From contig JAGGYV010000278.1 of assembly GCA_021162325.1 (NCBI GenBank), positions 1 through 24,498 on the forward strand: a stretch of DNA of 24,498 nt, given 5' to 3'. This stretch comes from Desulfobacteraceae bacterium (GTDB lineage Bacteria; Desulfobacterota; Desulfobacteria; Desulfobacterales; Desulfosalsimonadaceae). Made by a program: the position numbers and the translations under genes. Positions 24,371-24,498 of the stretch are shown here, piece after piece. Under the pieces are notes generated by a model, which had not been told where the DNA came from, did no database searches, and saw only the letters and a program-made list of their open reading frames with translations. The stretch's first letter is position 1, and every line of letters begins with the position of its first letter.

Positions 24371-24498
24371 CTTTGACAAACTCGTAAAAAGTCGGATTTC
24401 GATGGCAAAGAAAAAAGTTCCACCAAATCTTAAAATTGGCGAGGCGCGCAAATCCTGAGTGATGATTCGTACTTAGCGTACTTTGAAGAGACGAAGGA
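24371..24498. repeat. MITE-like interspersed element, second copy, cut by window edge
   Basis: It begins CTTTGACAAACTCGTAAAAA, as does the copy at 19070, and continues with GATGGCAAAGAAAAAAGTTC and GAGGCGCGCAAATCCTGAGT in the same order and orientation. It contains about 14 extra bases (around CCAAATCTTAAAATTGG) missing from the first copy. The dyad GTACTTAGCGTAC is kept. The right end lies outside the window. Confidence 0.8.

Noticed and set aside
1..24498. CRISPR array, tRNA or rRNA genes
   Set aside because: No regularly spaced direct repeats and no tRNA cloverleaf or rRNA segments were recognised on either strand; a covariance-model scan would settle this.

Overview
The window looks like chromosomal DNA from an anaerobic Desulfobacterota bacterium, probably a Desulfobacteraceae or Desulfosarcina relative. 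This is inferred from the gene set: ferredoxin-dependent indolepyruvate oxidoreductase, a stand-alone FMN-binding glutamate-synthase-like protein, a DUF6178-type protein, an AddB-like nuclease next to a UvrD-type helicase, and dense small palindromic repeats between genes. No rRNA, tRNA, CRISPR array or intact mobile element was seen.

Layout. At the left edge (1-342) is the C-terminal end of an IS110-family transposase, followed by about 700 bases without a gene. Next comes an AT-rich gene (1060-2085) for a three-domain protein: winged-helix DNA-binding, GHKL ATPase and STAS-like DUF4325. A minus-strand DNA-repair cluster follows, transcribed mutY > AddB-like nuclease > AddA-like helicase (9873 down to 2396). 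The first two genes are joined by an ATGA overlap; the last two are separated by hairpin repeats. A PLP-dependent decarboxylase resembling PanP (10152-11798) is divergent from it. The minus-strand pair iorA-iorB (15230 down to 12550) encodes indolepyruvate:ferredoxin oxidoreductase, with a palindromic repeat between the two genes. The plus strand then carries a small unknown coiled-coil protein, rdgB (XTP/dITP pyrophosphatase), a nitroreductase, an AmpG-like MFS permease, a DUF6178-type protein, a GAF-ANTAR regulator, and the FMN-binding glutamate-synthase-like protein.

The most interesting part is the right end. The GAF-ANTAR protein (21141-21866) belongs to a family of RNA-binding antiterminators. 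The next gene downstream (22585-24237) is preceded by a consensus sigma-70-type promoter, then a leader with two small hairpins, each with a six-base loop of the form A-x-x-G-x-x, then an intrinsic terminator. The second hairpin shares its bases with the 5' arm of the terminator, so the two cannot form together. This matches the known architecture of ANTAR-controlled leaders (EutV, NasR, AmiR). I infer a local switch in which the GAF-ANTAR protein, on an unknown signal, allows read-through into the glutamate-synthase-like gene.

Almost every gap between genes holds a different small inverted-repeat element (at least eight types). One type appears twice (19070-19228, and from 24371 past the window edge) and has imperfect terminal inverted repeats like a MITE.
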